Shown here: in pieces, positions 1 through 8,257 of the stretch | Layout: each line of letters begins with the position of its first letter | Position numbering within the stretch: position 1 is the first letter of the stretch | Source: Methanomicrobia archaeon DTU008 | Lineage (GTDB): Archaea; Thermoplasmatota; Thermoplasmata; Methanomassiliicoccales; Methanomassiliicoccaceae | DNA: 37,984 nt | Direction of reading: 5' to 3' | Assembly (NCBI GenBank): GCA_001512965.1 | Contig: LFRW01000047.1 | Coordinates: 1 to 37,984, forward strand | Notes under the pieces: model-generated | What the model was told of the DNA's origin: nothing | Database searches by the model: none | What the model saw: only the letters and a program-made list of their open reading frames with translations | Position numbers and translations under genes: made by a program

Positions 1-448
1 GGCCTATGGGGAGCATGACGACGGGCCTCACATGCATGGGAAGCCGGAGCAGGTCGGATACCTTCCTCTCATTGAACGCCCCGACCCAGCAAGCTCCGTA
101 GTCTGCATCGGAAAGATACAGCAACATGTTCTCCGCCGCTGCCGCCACGTCCTGGAGGCAGTACAGCTCCCTTCCTCGTGGGCCGTATCTCCCTATACGC
201 TCCAGATTCGCGCAGCATACCACTACCACCGGGGCATCGGCCACGAACATCTGGGACATCGCCGCCTCGGCGAGCTCCCGCTTCTTCCCGCCATCCCTCA
301 CCACCACGAAGTCCCGAGCCTGAAGATTTCCCGCCGATGGCGCTAGGTTGGCAGCCTCCAGCGCTTCATCGATGACCCCGGCTGGCACATCCTCCTTGGT
401 AAAACCTCTCACGCTCCGCCTCTGGCGGAAATGATCGATCGACCTCAT
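1..448 (-). CDS. Nitroreductase family protein (C-terminus beyond left edge)
   Basis: The reverse strand is open from ATG 448-446 to the window edge, giving 149 visible residues. The N-terminus carries the nitroreductase hallmarks RRSVRGF (about residues 10-16) and APSAGNLQARDF (about 37-48), which in this family contribute FMN and dimer contacts. A later stretch, DVAAAAENMLLYLSDADYGA, is the usual central helix followed by the AxxxGxxxCWVGAF-type segment. Family members are FMN-dependent NAD(P)H oxidoreductases acting on nitro compounds, quinones or flavins; the true substrate cannot be read from sequence. The start is supported by a GGAGG motif 6 bases before the ATG. The gene is divergent from pcc1 and its 3' end is cut off by the window. 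Confidence 0.85.
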   Translation of the reverse strand, partial: MRSIDHFRQRRSVRGFTKEDVPAGVIDEALEAANLAPSAGNLQARDFVVVRDGGKKRELAEAAMSQMFVADAPVVVVCCANLERIGRYGPRGRELYCLQDVAAAAENMLLYLSDADYGACWVGAFNERKVSDLLRLPMHVRPVVMLPIG

Positions 449-557
449 TACTCTCCTCCAATGGAAGAAATGTCCTCCTGACTACTAATCCGTTCTTATC
501 GTTCGGACCATGTCATCTCGTGGATACCTTTTTCTCGCCATCATCGTTCTCCCGACC

Positions 558-785
558 ATGGCGGTCGAGACGACGATCGAACTGGACTACGACAGCGAGG
601 CGGAGGCGATAGCGGTCATGGAGGCGATAGAGCCAGACAACGCCCCGTACGCCGAGGCGGAGCGTTCCGGGACCAAGCTGACCATCCGGGCCCGCTCCTC
701 CACCGCCGGCCAGATGCTCCATACCCTGGAGGACCTTCTGGCATGCGTCAAGGTGGCCGAGGACGCCTTCCGGGAAACGCGCTGA
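558..785 (+). CDS. pcc1: KEOPS complex subunit Pcc1
   Basis: A 75-residue protein with the compact Pcc1/LAGE3-type pattern: an N-terminal beta strand (TTIELDYDSEAEAIAVMEAI), a central strand (TKLTIRARSS) and a C-terminal helix (LHTLEDLLACVKVAEDAF). Pcc1 is the dimerising subunit of KEOPS, which makes the t6A modification at position 37 of ANN-decoding tRNAs. An in-frame ATG at 510 would add a 16-residue hydrophobic leader untypical of the family, so ATG 558 is preferred; it also gives the usual length of about 75-85 residues. The TGA stop directly abuts the tgtA stop, so the two tRNA-modification genes converge with no gap. Confidence 0.82.
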   Translation: MAVETTIELDYDSEAEAIAVMEAIEPDNAPYAEAERSGTKLTIRARSSTAGQMLHTLEDLLACVKVAEDAFRETR

Positions 786-2738
786 TCACTTCTTGACGCC
801 GTCCCTCACCTTCACCGCTATTCCGGTGCTGAAGGCGAACATCTCATCCCTTGTCAGCAAGGCCCTTCCCACCGCGACCAGTTCGTCGGAGGGATCCACC
901 ACGAGGACCTCGTCCATGGGCCTGATGTCAGGGTCGCATTCTTCCACGAAGCTGCAGAAGACGTTCTTCCCCTCCCGGTTGAACGGCACCGAATCCTCCT
1001 TGACCTGGACACGGAGCCTCGGGGCCGGGAAGGCCTTTCGCAGCCTCTCCGCACCGGCGACCTTCAGCGTGAAGAATCCATCGTTGGCCCGCATGGAAAG
1101 GACATGCTCCCCGTCAACCAGGACGTTGCGTATCTTGCCGGTGTTCTCCGACTTCTTCAGCTCCACGTCCCCATCGAGCAGCGCACGGCCCGCGCCCCGG
1201 CCGAACTGCATGTCGGCGACCGCCTTGACCCTTGCCATGTCCAGGTCGAACTTTGGGGTCTCGCTGCACATCATCGAGAGCGTCTCCAGCGTCCTACGTC
1301 CGTCCCATCCCACCGCTATGGCATACGGGTGCTCATGGGACATGCGCTCCATCATCTCCCTCAGGCCTTCCACGGCCTCACGGTCGCGACGGACCGGAAG
1401 CACCGACTGGGCTATCGGGTACATCTCGTCCAGCTCGATGGGGACCGGACCAAGGACGGATTCGACGAAGAAGTGGGAATCGCATTCCGCCAGCACATCC
1501 CGCATCTCCTGCTGCCTGTAACGTCCATATGGCTTGGAGGACTCGTCGAAGACGATCATGACCTCCGTGTCAGGGTATTCGTAGCGCTCGAAGAAGCGAC
1601 GCGCGTAGCGGCGTATGGCCGGCCTCTTGAGCGTCTCAGGACCGGTGTAGAACAGGGAATTGTCCCTGCTGAGCGGCTCCGTCAGCTCGAGGAACTCCTC
1701 ATGGTCGCCCAGGCGGCGCAGGGCGTCGAGAAGCGCGGGGTGGCCGCGGCACCTCCGCTCCACCAGCTCCCAGAGGTCACCTTCCATTATGGCCCTCTTG
1801 ATCCTCCCTATCTCCTCCTGGGAGACCCATAGGTTATGCCGGGCGATGAGAGCGGTCCGCTCGGCCGGCTTCATCTTGACGATCTCCTCGTAGGTATGCC
1901 TGGAGCAGGCGGGGCAGTGGCAGGATATCCCCTTCATGTCTGAAAGCGAGGCGGTGCCTTCAGGGAACATGAAACGGCCGTCCCGGGCGAACTTGGCGTA
2001 GGATGCGGAGTCGAACATGTCGCAGCCCAGCAGGGCGGCCAATGCGAACACCATGGGGTGGCCCGCACCGAACAGGTGAACTGGCCTGGCCGGGGTAAGG
2101 CCTTTCTTGGAGGCGACGATCACGTCGACGAGATCGGCGAAGCGATACTGCTCCATCAGGGGGACGACGCCGCCGATCGGATGAACATCGGCATCGATGG
2201 ATGCAAGGGAGCGGGCGCATCTCTCCCTGAGGTCCGGGAAGACGGAGCCCTGCACCACCCCGGCGAGCAGCATGTCCCCCTTGAGCCTGGCCGCTTCCTC
2301 GGTGCGGGCAAGGGTCACATCGACCGCCTCGGAGGTCCTCTCCTCGCTCCAGTCCGGCTCGGTGAAGATGTCGAGGACCGTCCCGATGTCCGAACCTATG
2401 TCCCTCTGGAACGCCACGATGTCCTCGTTCCGCACGTCCACCTCACCATACATGTACGATTGGAACGTGCCAGAGTCGGTCATTATCACTCCGTCGTACC
2501 CAAGAAGCTCATGCAGCCCTTCGCGCAGCGCCCTCTCCCTAAGCTCCTCGTTGTTCCGTATGATGTAGGAGTTGGTGATGATCGCCTTGAAGCCGAGATC
2601 GTCATGGAGCTCGTCCAGTGGGACGGTGATGTTGCGTGGATTGATGACTGGGAGAAGGGCAGGGGTTTCCAGGGCGCCATGCGGCGTGTCTAGCTTGCAT
2701 ATCCTGGCGAGGCCGTCCCTTCTGAGAAGCTCGAACAT
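786..2738 (-). CDS. tgtA: tRNA-guanine(15) transglycosylase, archaeosine pathway
   Basis: A 650-residue archaeal TGT that exchanges guanine 15 of the tRNA D-loop for preQ0, the first step of archaeosine synthesis. The catalytic domain (about 1-350) shows the substrate loop TDSGTFQ (D88), the GGVVP motif near 189 and the nucleophile region GCDMFDS near 238-244. The zinc site CHCPAC (C273, C275, C278) is completed by a His near 301. The middle holds archaea-specific C-terminal domains, and residues about 574-645 form a PUA domain (motif VFCSFVEECDPDIRPMDEV). The intact zinc site and catalytic Asp loop argue for TgtA rather than the ArcS paralogue. A TATA-like CTTTTAAG lies 20-28 bases before the ATG, so the leader is very short. 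Confidence 0.92.
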   Translation of the reverse strand: MFELLRRDGLARICKLDTPHGALETPALLPVINPRNITVPLDELHDDLGFKAIITNSYIIRNNEELRERALREGLHELLGYDGVIMTDSGTFQSYMYGEVDVRNEDIVAFQRDIGSDIGTVLDIFTEPDWSEERTSEAVDVTLARTEEAARLKGDMLLAGVVQGSVFPDLRERCARSLASIDADVHPIGGVVPLMEQYRFADLVDVIVASKKGLTPARPVHLFGAGHPMVFALAALLGCDMFDSASYAKFARDGRFMFPEGTASLSDMKGISCHCPACSRHTYEEIVKMKPAERTALIARHNLWVSQEEIGRIKRAIMEGDLWELVERRCRGHPALLDALRRLGDHEEFLELTEPLSRDNSLFYTGPETLKRPAIRRYARRFFERYEYPDTEVMIVFDESSKPYGRYRQQEMRDVLAECDSHFFVESVLGPVPIELDEMYPIAQSVLPVRRDREAVEGLREMMERMSHEHPYAIAVGWDGRRTLETLSMMCSETPKFDLDMARVKAVADMQFGRGAGRALLDGDVELKKSENTGKIRNVLVDGEHVLSMRANDGFFTLKVAGAERLRKAFPAPRLRVQVKEDSVPFNREGKNVFCSFVEECDPDIRPMDEVLVVDPSDELVAVGRALLTRDEMFAFSTGIAVKVRDGVKK

Positions 2739-2758
2739 GCTCCATGGATGGCACCTCT

Positions 2759-2768
2759 GCTTTTAAGA
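2759..2768 (-). promoter_or_regulatory. TATA-like box of tgtA
   Basis: On the minus strand the sequence reads TCTTAAAAGC, about 21-30 bases before the tgtA ATG at 2738. This is where an archaeal TATA box would give a leaderless or nearly leaderless message. The element is quasi-symmetrical and could also serve a rightward transcript through the structured tgtA-pth2 gap. It is a sequence match only. Confidence 0.45.
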
Positions 2769-2864
2769 TTTCACTGGCCTCGGCGGTCGACCGTGCGTCG
2801 CCCTTTCAGGGCCCAGGCGGTCTTCCCGATCGTCGGGGGTTCGAGAACGACACGCGCGGGAGAT

Positions 2865-2951
2865 GCGCTCCGGTCAGGGCCGCCACGTATGGGCAGGCGT
2901 CCGATCAAGGGCAGCGCTCTCGCTTCGACGCCTCGGCCCTGACCGGCACGC
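2865..2951. repeat. Nested inverted repeat in the tgtA-pth2 gap, possible structured RNA
   Basis: A perfect 13-base inverted repeat (CCGGTCAGGGCCG at 2870-2882 and its complement at 2934-2946) encloses a second perfect 7-base repeat (AGGCGTC 2895-2901 with GACGCCT 2927-2933). That in turn encloses a 3-bp stem with a CTCT loop (2914-2923). Three more outer pairs (2865-2867 with 2949-2951) flank the long stem across a 2x2 internal loop. Folded as RNA this is one long hairpin with a 12-base bulge on its 5' side. No convincing protein is encoded here. The 261-base gap also holds smaller hairpins at 2800-2812 and 2825-2837. I do not recognise an RNA family. Confidence 0.5.
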
Positions 2952-2957
2952 TCAGGA

Positions 2958-2964
2958 TTATATG
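2958..2964 (+). promoter_or_regulatory. TATA-like box of pth2
   Basis: TTATATG lies 36-42 bases before the pth2 ATG, predicting transcription to start near 2986-2990 with a leader of about 12 bases. The motif is nearly symmetrical, so leftward transcription into the inverted-repeat region cannot be excluded. Confidence 0.45.
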
Positions 2965-2999
2965 CGACCACTCGCTAACCTCGGAGCGACAGTGATTCG

Positions 3000-3353
3000 A
3001 TGGATTACAAGATGGTGATAGTCGTCAGGCGGGACCTGAAGCTGTCGTCGGGCAAGATGGCGGCCCAGGTGGCCCATGCTGCCGTCAACTGTGCGTTCGC
3101 CGCCAAGAGGCGCACGCCTGAATGGTTCGATCGTTGGTACTCGGAGGGGCAGCGCAAGGTCGTCGTCAAGGCACCTAGCCTCCAGGAGCTGTACGAGGTG
3201 AAGGTGGCCGCAGAGGATCAGGGACTGGTCACCTCCCTCATCACCGATGCCGGCATGACCGAGGTCCCTCCCGGCACCGTCACCTGCCTAGGCATAGGCC
3301 CGGGGCCGGAGGCCACCGTGGACCGGGTCACCGGCCATCTCAAGCTGGTCTGA
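3000..3353 (+). CDS. pth2: Peptidyl-tRNA hydrolase, archaeal/eukaryotic type (Pth2)
   Basis: A 117-residue, full-length Pth2 that releases tRNA from peptidyl-tRNA dropped by the ribosome. The N-terminal family signature VVRRDLKLSSGKMAAQVAHA includes the conserved Lys of the GKxAAQ motif and the following His. Later conserved blocks are VVVKAPSLQELYE, LVTSLITDAGMTEVPPGTVT and the C-terminal GPGPEATVDRVTGHLKL. It is unrelated to bacterial Pth1. The stop codon is followed after two bases by the ATG of the DUF99 gene, so the two are almost certainly one transcript. Confidence 0.95.
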   Translation: MDYKMVIVVRRDLKLSSGKMAAQVAHAAVNCAFAAKRRTPEWFDRWYSEGQRKVVVKAPSLQELYEVKVAAEDQGLVTSLITDAGMTEVPPGTVTCLGIGPGPEATVDRVTGHLKLV

Positions 3354-3355
3354 CG

Positions 3356-3925
3356 ATGAAGAAACAGGTGCGCGTCCTTGGCATAGACGATTCGCCCTTC
3401 ACGTTCGAGAGCAAGCGGGCGCTGCTCGTGGGCGTCGTGGCACGCCTTCCGATGTACATCGAAGGCATAATGCGAACCGACTGCGAGGTGGACGGTACCG
3501 ATGCCAACGATGCCATCGCCGACATGGTGCTTCGTTCGCGATACAGGGAGCAACTGAAGGTGATCATGATCGACGGTGTGGCCGTAGGAGGCTTCAACGT
3601 CGTGGACATCGATCGACTACACCGGGAGACAGGCATACCGTGCGCCACCGTCACCCGCAGCCTTCCAGACCTTGACAGCATGAAGAACGCCCTTCGAACC
3701 CATTTTCCCGATTGGAAACGACGCCTTGAGATCATCGAGCGGCACCCCCTCTATCGAGTGGGAGGGCGCCGCTCGATATATGCCGCTGCCAAGGGCATAA
3801 GCATAGACGACCTCGAGGTCATCATACGTGAAAGCACGGTGATCGGCTCCCTGCCGGAACCGCTGCGCATCGCTCATCTCATCTCGAGCGCGATGGTGAG
3901 GGGAGAGTCGCATGGCAGGGCCTAG
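3356..3925 (+). CDS. DUF99 family protein (endonuclease V-like fold)
   Basis: A 189-residue member of the archaeal DUF99 family. The family signatures are GIDDSPF near residues 9-15 and the central IMIDGVAVGGFNVVDI near 70-85. The LHRETGIPCATVTR and HPLYRVGGRRSIYAAAKG blocks also match. DUF99 proteins resemble endonuclease V in fold, and the Asp pair in GIDDSPF aligns with a metal-binding position of that fold. Nuclease activity has not been generally established, so no reaction is assigned. Its ATG lies 2 bases after the pth2 stop. Its TAG stop overlaps the TAG of the convergent membrane-protein gene in a shared CTAG. Confidence 0.85.
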   Translation: MKKQVRVLGIDDSPFTFESKRALLVGVVARLPMYIEGIMRTDCEVDGTDANDAIADMVLRSRYREQLKVIMIDGVAVGGFNVVDIDRLHRETGIPCATVTRSLPDLDSMKNALRTHFPDWKRRLEIIERHPLYRVGGRRSIYAAAKGISIDDLEVIIRESTVIGSLPEPLRIAHLISSAMVRGESHGRA

Positions 3926-4626
3926 ATCTCGTCCAGTCTTTTCTTGACATGCTCACAGATGTCCGTGCCCGATAGCTCCGCACACTCGATGACGACCTCG
4001 GTGCTCCCGAGGGGCTGGGAGGCGATGACTATCGCCACCTTGCGATCCCCCACCCACAGCCTGGTCTTGTTGCCCTTGCTGGTCTCCTCCGCCTCCTCCC
4101 CCTTCTCGGCCAGTGCGGAGGCGACGGTCGAACTGATGTCCGAGGCAGGCCTATTGAAGAACCGCACGTCCATCCGCTCGAAGCGGCCCTTGTTCTTCGA
4201 TCTGTATGCAAGGGTGCATGCCAGGCCTAGCAGCAAGCCTGCTATGACCGCGAACGTCATAGGCTGTAACGGGTTCAGGCCTTTGTGGGCGGAGAAGAGC
4301 GATACGCTGAGCACCCCGACAAGGGAGATGTATATCGTCCCCATGAGCGCGGCGATCATGCGCTTGGGCATCGTGTTCTTTGCCCAGCAGAGATGGTGCA
4401 GCCTCTGCGCCTTGAACGCCGGTATGATGGTGAGGGCCGAGGCGCCGATGGCGACCAGCATGATCTTTCCGAGCAACGATGGGGCGACGACGAAGGAGAA
4501 CATCATCAATGCCAGGACGGTGGGGACGACCACAGCCTGGGAATACTCTATGACCTTCTGCCATCTGACCAGCCGGCGCGCCGCATCCCCGCTGTCGCCC
4601 ATCATCCCATCCCGTGGGAGAATCAT
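3922..4626 (-). CDS. Membrane protein of unknown function, four predicted TM segments
   Basis: A 234-residue protein I cannot assign to a family. Two pairs of hydrophobic segments are visible. The first pair is at about 31-48 (VVVPTVLALMMFSFVVAP) and 53-70, followed by a basic loop with a Cys-containing YHLCWAKN-like stretch. The second pair is at about 90-110 and 125-143. The last 90 residues are soluble, acidic and probably cytoplasmic (RSKNKGRFERMDVRFFNRP, then KGEEAEET, ending ICEHVKKRLDEI). The layout suggests a small anchor with a C-terminal alpha/beta domain. It is convergent with the DUF99 gene, with a 4-base stop overlap. Start ATG 4626 is the first in frame; a second Met lies at residue 8. 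Confidence 0.6.
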   Translation of the reverse strand: MILPRDGMMGDSGDAARRLVRWQKVIEYSQAVVVPTVLALMMFSFVVAPSLLGKIMLVAIGASALTIIPAFKAQRLHHLCWAKNTMPKRMIAALMGTIYISLVGVLSVSLFSAHKGLNPLQPMTFAVIAGLLLGLACTLAYRSKNKGRFERMDVRFFNRPASDISSTVASALAEKGEEAEETSKGNKTRLWVGDRKVAIVIASQPLGSTEVVIECAELSGTDICEHVKKRLDEI

Positions 4627-4923
4627 GTAAAGTGCCTAAATTGGTTTCTGCACGTTTATTGGACCACATATCATCGTGTCCTCTTGAGATAAATTCGAGA
4701 TGCATTATTCGTATCTCTCGCGTTACAACGCCTCCCCGCCGAGTGCCGGGACAGTTTCCTCACGGTTAGAGACGCTCGTGAGAGCCAGTGCAGCTACCGC
4801 TTTACCGAATTGTTTTAATATCAAAGGGTATTAGCACTTTGTCTGAACGGACTCTGAAAAACCCTTAACCATTAAATAAGATAACCATAATACGGAGCCG
4901 CTCCTAATAAAGAAGGTGAAACA
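4627..4923. promoter_or_regulatory. Divergent promoter and leader region before the str cluster
   Basis: This 297-base AT-rich gap separates the leftward membrane-protein gene from rps12. Two TATA-like elements face rps12: TTTTAATA (4813-4820) and ATTAAATA (4871-4878). The second would give a leader of about 20 bases that still includes the AGGTGA ribosome site. A small hairpin, CTCACG 4759-4764 with CGTGAG 4777-4782, sits upstream of both. No ORF or recognised RNA was found. Confidence 0.4.
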
Positions 4924-5352
4924 TTGGCTAGAGGTCTAAACACGGCTAGGAAGCTAAAGAGCGACCGTCAGAAGTTCCGATGGTCCGACAGTAAGTACAA
5001 GCGGAGGGTATTGCGCCTGCGTGAGAAGTCCGACCCGCTGGAAGGCTCGGCCCAAGCCCGTGGCATCGTCCTTGAGAAGGTCGGGATCGAGGCAAAGCAA
5101 CCCAACTCCGCCATCAGAAAGTGTGTCAAAGTTCAGCTCATTAAGAACGGCCGCCAGATCACCGCCTTCGCGGTGGGAGATGGCGCCATCAATTTCATCG
5201 ACGAGCACGACGAGGTCCTCGTGGAAGGTATCGGAGGCCGTCTAGGCCGTTCTTACGGCGACATCCCTGGCGTCCGTTTCAAGGTCGTCCAGGTCAACAA
5301 CGTTTCTCTGAACATGCTCGTCAGGGGGCGTGTGGAGAAGCCGGTTAGGTGA
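4924..5352 (+). CDS. rps12: 30S ribosomal protein S12 (uS12), TTG start
   Basis: A 142-residue archaeal uS12 of the decoding centre. The family core [20 protein letters not shown] and the segment [21 protein letters not shown] are intact. The archaeal N-terminus [19 protein letters not shown] fixes the start at TTG 4924. The TTG is preceded by AGGTGA (4914-4919) with four bases between, the same ribosome site used by the next gene. It opens the S12-S7-EF2-EF1A-S10 cluster; the RNA polymerase and NusA genes often found upstream in other archaea are absent here. Confidence 0.97.
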   Translation: MARGLNTARKLKSDRQKFRWSDSKYKRRVLRLREKSDPLEGSAQARGIVLEKVGIEAKQPNSAIRKCVKVQLIKNGRQITAFAVGDGAINFIDEHDEVLVEGIGGRLGRSYGDIPGVRFKVVQVNNVSLNMLVRGRVEKPVR

Positions 5353-5357
5353 ATATC

Positions 5358-5948
5358 ATGGATGGAGAGAACCAGGTTCTGAGCAACGGTGTTCTGCTCT
5401 TCGGCAAGTACGAGATGACCGGCATCGGCATCAGGGACGGTGGCCTAGCCAAGTACATAGACCTCACCCCCGTCTCCGTGCCCCACACCGGTGGCAAGCA
5501 TGCCAACCGTGCTTTCGCCAAGTCGAAGATGAGCATCGTTGAGAGGCTCGTAAATAACATGATGCGCACCGAGGTATACACGGGGAAGAAGGCCAAGTCC
5601 ATCAAGGTCGTCAGCGATGCGTTCGACATCGTTGCGGCCAAGACCGGCAAGAATCCCGTGCAGGTCCTTGTAGAGGCGCTGGAGAACGCTGCTCCCCGCG
5701 AGGAGATTACCCGCCTCCAGTTCGGTGGCATCTCGGTCCCCAAGGCCGTAGACATATCGCCGGCTCGCCGGCTCGACATCGCCCTTCGCAACATCGCAAG
5801 GGGAACCGTTGATGCTTCTTTCAAAAACAAGAAATCGGCTGAGGAATGCCTTGCCGATGAGCTTATCCTCGCTTCCAAGGGAGACATGAACTCGTTCTCG
5901 GTAGCCAAGAAGGAAGAGCTCGAGCGCGTGGCCCAGTCGGCCCGCTAA
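5358..5948 (+). CDS. rps7: 30S ribosomal protein S7 (uS7)
   Basis: A 196-residue archaeal uS7, a primary 16S rRNA binder that organises the 30S head. The blocks FAKSKMSIVERLVNNMMR, GKNPVQVLVEALENAAPREE and SPARRLDIALRNIARG are typical of the family. A GTG at 5349 is in frame but overlaps the rps12 stop. The AGGTGA at 5347-5352 followed by five bases and ATG 5358 points to 5358 as the true start. The gene is co-transcribed with rps12 and fusA. Confidence 0.96.
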   Translation: MDGENQVLSNGVLLFGKYEMTGIGIRDGGLAKYIDLTPVSVPHTGGKHANRAFAKSKMSIVERLVNNMMRTEVYTGKKAKSIKVVSDAFDIVAAKTGKNPVQVLVEALENAAPREEITRLQFGGISVPKAVDISPARRLDIALRNIARGTVDASFKNKKSAEECLADELILASKGDMNSFSVAKKEELERVAQSAR

Positions 5949-5978
5949 ACCCCTTATCTATGTTTATTGGTGATTTTT

Positions 5979-8177
5979 ATGGGACGCAAGGAAGATAACA
6001 TTGCGAAGGCTACCGAGTTGTCAAAGAACCCGGAGCTGATCCGCAACATCGGTACCGCGGCGCATATCGACCACGGTAAGACCACTTTGAGCGACAATCT
6101 TATCGCCGGCGCCGGCATGATGTCCAGTGACCTCGCTGGAAAGCAGCTCATGCTCGACTTCGATGAGCAGGAGCAGGCTCGTGGTATCACGATCAATGCC
6201 GCCAACGCCTCCATGGTGCACTCCTTCGAGGGCAAGGAGTACCTCATCAACCTGATCGACACTCCCGGTCACGTCGACTTCGGCGGGGACGTCACCAGGG
6301 CCATGAGGGCTCTCGATGGCGTCATCATCCTGGTGTGCGCGGTCGAAGGCATCATGCCTCAGACGGAGACCGTCATCAGGCAGGCCCTGAAGGAGCGCGT
6401 GCGCCCTGTCCTGTTCATCAACAAGGTCGACAGGCTGATCAACGAGCTGAAGGTCTCCAAGGAGGAGATGCAGAAGCGCTTCGTTAACATCATCACCGAG
6501 GTCAACAAGCGCATCGCAACCCAGCTGCCTGAGCCTCTGAACAAGGAGTGGCAGGTCCGCCCAGAGGACGGTTCCGTGGCGTTCGGCTCCGCGTACAACA
6601 ACTGGGCGGTCAACGTGCCCAGCATGAAGAGGACCGGCATCGCCTTCAAGGATGTCTACGACTACTGCCGCAACAACGACCAGAGGACGCTTGCCAAGAA
6701 GTCCCCTGTGCACGAGGTACTTCTCAACATGGTCATCAAGCACGTCCCCAACCCCGTTGAAGCGCAGAAGCTGCGTATCCCTATCATCTGGAAGGGTGAC
6801 AAGGAGAGCCCCGTGGGCAAGTCGATGCTGTCCTGCGATGCTTCCGGCCCCGTTGCCATGATGGTGACCAAGATCATCGTGGACCCCCATGCCGGAGAGG
6901 TCGCCATGGGCAGGCTGTTCTCCGGAACGGTCACTAGGGGAATGGAGCTCTGGGTAGCTGGCATGCCCAACGTACAGCGCACCCAGACCGTCTCCCTGTC
7001 CGTGGGCGCGGACCGCATCGCCGTCGACCAAATGGAGGCCGGCAACATCGTCGCCATCGCCGGCCTGAAGGATGCCATCGCCGGTTCGACCATCTCCTCG
7101 GACCCTGACATGGAGCCCTTCGAGAAGATCGCTCACTACACGGAACCCGTCGTCACCGTGGCCATCGAGGCCAAGCATATGAAGGACCTGCCCAAGCTGG
7201 TCGAGGTCCTGCGCTCTGTGGCGAAGGCCGACCCCTCCATCCAGGTGGAGATCAACAACGAGACCGGCGAACACCTTCTCTCTGGTATGGGTGAGCTACA
7301 CCTTGAGATCACCATCTACCGGATAGTGAACGACCACAAGATCGACATCAAGTCCTCCCCGCCGATCGTTGTGTACAGGGAGAACATCAAGAAGAAGGGC
7401 GGTCCCTTCGAGGGCAAGTCGCCCAACAAGCACAACCGCTTCTTCGTCGAGGTGGAGAGCCTGCCTGAGAACATAATCGAGGCCATGAAGACCGGTGAGA
7501 TCCAGACCGAAGGAAAGATCAAGGACGCCAAGGAATTGGCGAACAAGCTCCAGGAACTCGGAATGGACCGCGAGGAAGCTCGTGGCGTGGTCGGCTTCTC
7601 CGGCCAAAACATCTTTATCGATGCCACTAAGGGTATACAGTACCTGAACGAGGTCATCGAGCTGTGCAAGCAGGGCTTCGAGGAAGCCATGAACCTCGGT
7701 CCCCTGGCCCAGGAAAAGGTCAGCGGCATCAAGGTCAGGCTGGTCGACGCCAAGCTCCACGAGGACTCCATCCACCGTGGCCCTGCACAGGTCATACCGG
7801 CGTTCCGCTCTGCGGTGTACGGTGCAATGGCCACCGCTGGCAGGATCCTGCTGGAACCAATGACCAAGATACATATCAACTGCCCCGAGTCCGTCATGGG
7901 CGACACCCTCCGCGAGATACAGCAGAGAAGGGGCGTCATCGAGGAGATCAACCAGGAAGGCGATGTCAGCATCATCGTCGCCCAGGCACCGGTCGCCGAG
8001 ATGTTCGGGTTCGCGTCGGCCATTCGTGGAGCCACGCAGGGCCGCGCGCTGTGGTCCACCGAGAACGCAGGCTTCGTCCCCGTTCCGTCTGAACTGCAGC
8101 CAAAGATCGTAGAGCAGATCAGGACCAGGAAGGGCCTGAAGCCAGAGCCGTATGATGCGTCTTACTACTCTGGTTAA
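5979..8177 (+). CDS. fusA: Translation elongation factor 2 (EF-2)
   Basis: A 732-residue EF-2, the GTPase that drives ribosomal translocation. Visible motifs are the P-loop AHIDHGKT (28-35), switch I RGITI, G3 [10 protein letters not shown] and G4 NKVD. The C-terminal domain IV carries [13 protein letters not shown], whose His is the expected site of diphthamide modification. The length and domain order match archaeal EF-2. A TTG at 5967 is in frame, but GGTGA at 5969-5973 with five bases to ATG 5979 supports the shorter start, and [11 protein letters not shown] is a typical N-terminus. It follows rps7 by 30 bases in the same transcript. Confidence 0.97.
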   Translation: MGRKEDNIAKATELSKNPELIRNIGTAAHIDHGKTTLSDNLIAGAGMMSSDLAGKQLMLDFDEQEQARGITINAANASMVHSFEGKEYLINLIDTPGHVDFGGDVTRAMRALDGVIILVCAVEGIMPQTETVIRQALKERVRPVLFINKVDRLINELKVSKEEMQKRFVNIITEVNKRIATQLPEPLNKEWQVRPEDGSVAFGSAYNNWAVNVPSMKRTGIAFKDVYDYCRNNDQRTLAKKSPVHEVLLNMVIKHVPNPVEAQKLRIPIIWKGDKESPVGKSMLSCDASGPVAMMVTKIIVDPHAGEVAMGRLFSGTVTRGMELWVAGMPNVQRTQTVSLSVGADRIAVDQMEAGNIVAIAGLKDAIAGSTISSDPDMEPFEKIAHYTEPVVTVAIEAKHMKDLPKLVEVLRSVAKADPSIQVEINNETGEHLLSGMGELHLEITIYRIVNDHKIDIKSSPPIVVYRENIKKKGGPFEGKSPNKHNRFFVEVESLPENIIEAMKTGEIQTEGKIKDAKELANKLQELGMDREEARGVVGFSGQNIFIDATKGIQYLNEVIELCKQGFEEAMNLGPLAQEKVSGIKVRLVDAKLHEDSIHRGPAQVIPAFRSAVYGAMATAGRILLEPMTKIHINCPESVMGDTLREIQQRRGVIEEINQEGDVSIIVAQAPVAEMFGFASAIRGATQGRALWSTENAGFVPVPSELQPKIVEQIRTRKGLKPEPYDASYYSG

Positions 8178-8184
8178 AGGAGTG

Positions 8185-8249
8185 AAGCGTTAAATACGAC
8201 AAATGGCATGGAGTAAAAAACCGGATTTAAACTATATAAATGTAGGAGG
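8185..8249 (+). promoter_or_regulatory. AT-rich promoter/leader between fusA and tuf
   Basis: The 80-base fusA-tuf gap contains GTTAAATAC (8189-8197), which could be a TATA box giving a leader of about 35 bases. It also has a second AT-rich stretch, TTTAAACTATATAAA (8226-8240), directly before the strong ribosome site GGAGG (8245-8249). The arrangement suggests that tuf has its own promoter in addition to read-through from fusA. This is inferred from base composition and position. Confidence 0.4.
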
Positions 8250-8257
8250 CAGAAAAA

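Noticed and set aside
786-2738. ArcS (TgtA2) instead of TgtA
   Set aside because: The catalytic TDSGTFQ loop, the nucleophile region and the CxCxxC zinc site are all intact, as in true transglycosylases.
2831-2852. A tRNA T-arm suggested by GGGTTCGAGAAC
   Set aside because: Only a 4-bp stem with the wrong loop length; no acceptor, D or anticodon arm can be built around it.
2870-2951. SRP RNA, suggested by GGTCAGG-like sequence
   Set aside because: The GGAAGG loop and AGCAGC partner of SRP helix 8 are absent and the element is too short.
2744-2995. Open frames on both strands across the tgtA-pth2 gap
   Set aside because: They have no family likeness and run through inverted repeats; the repeats explain the openness better than coding does.
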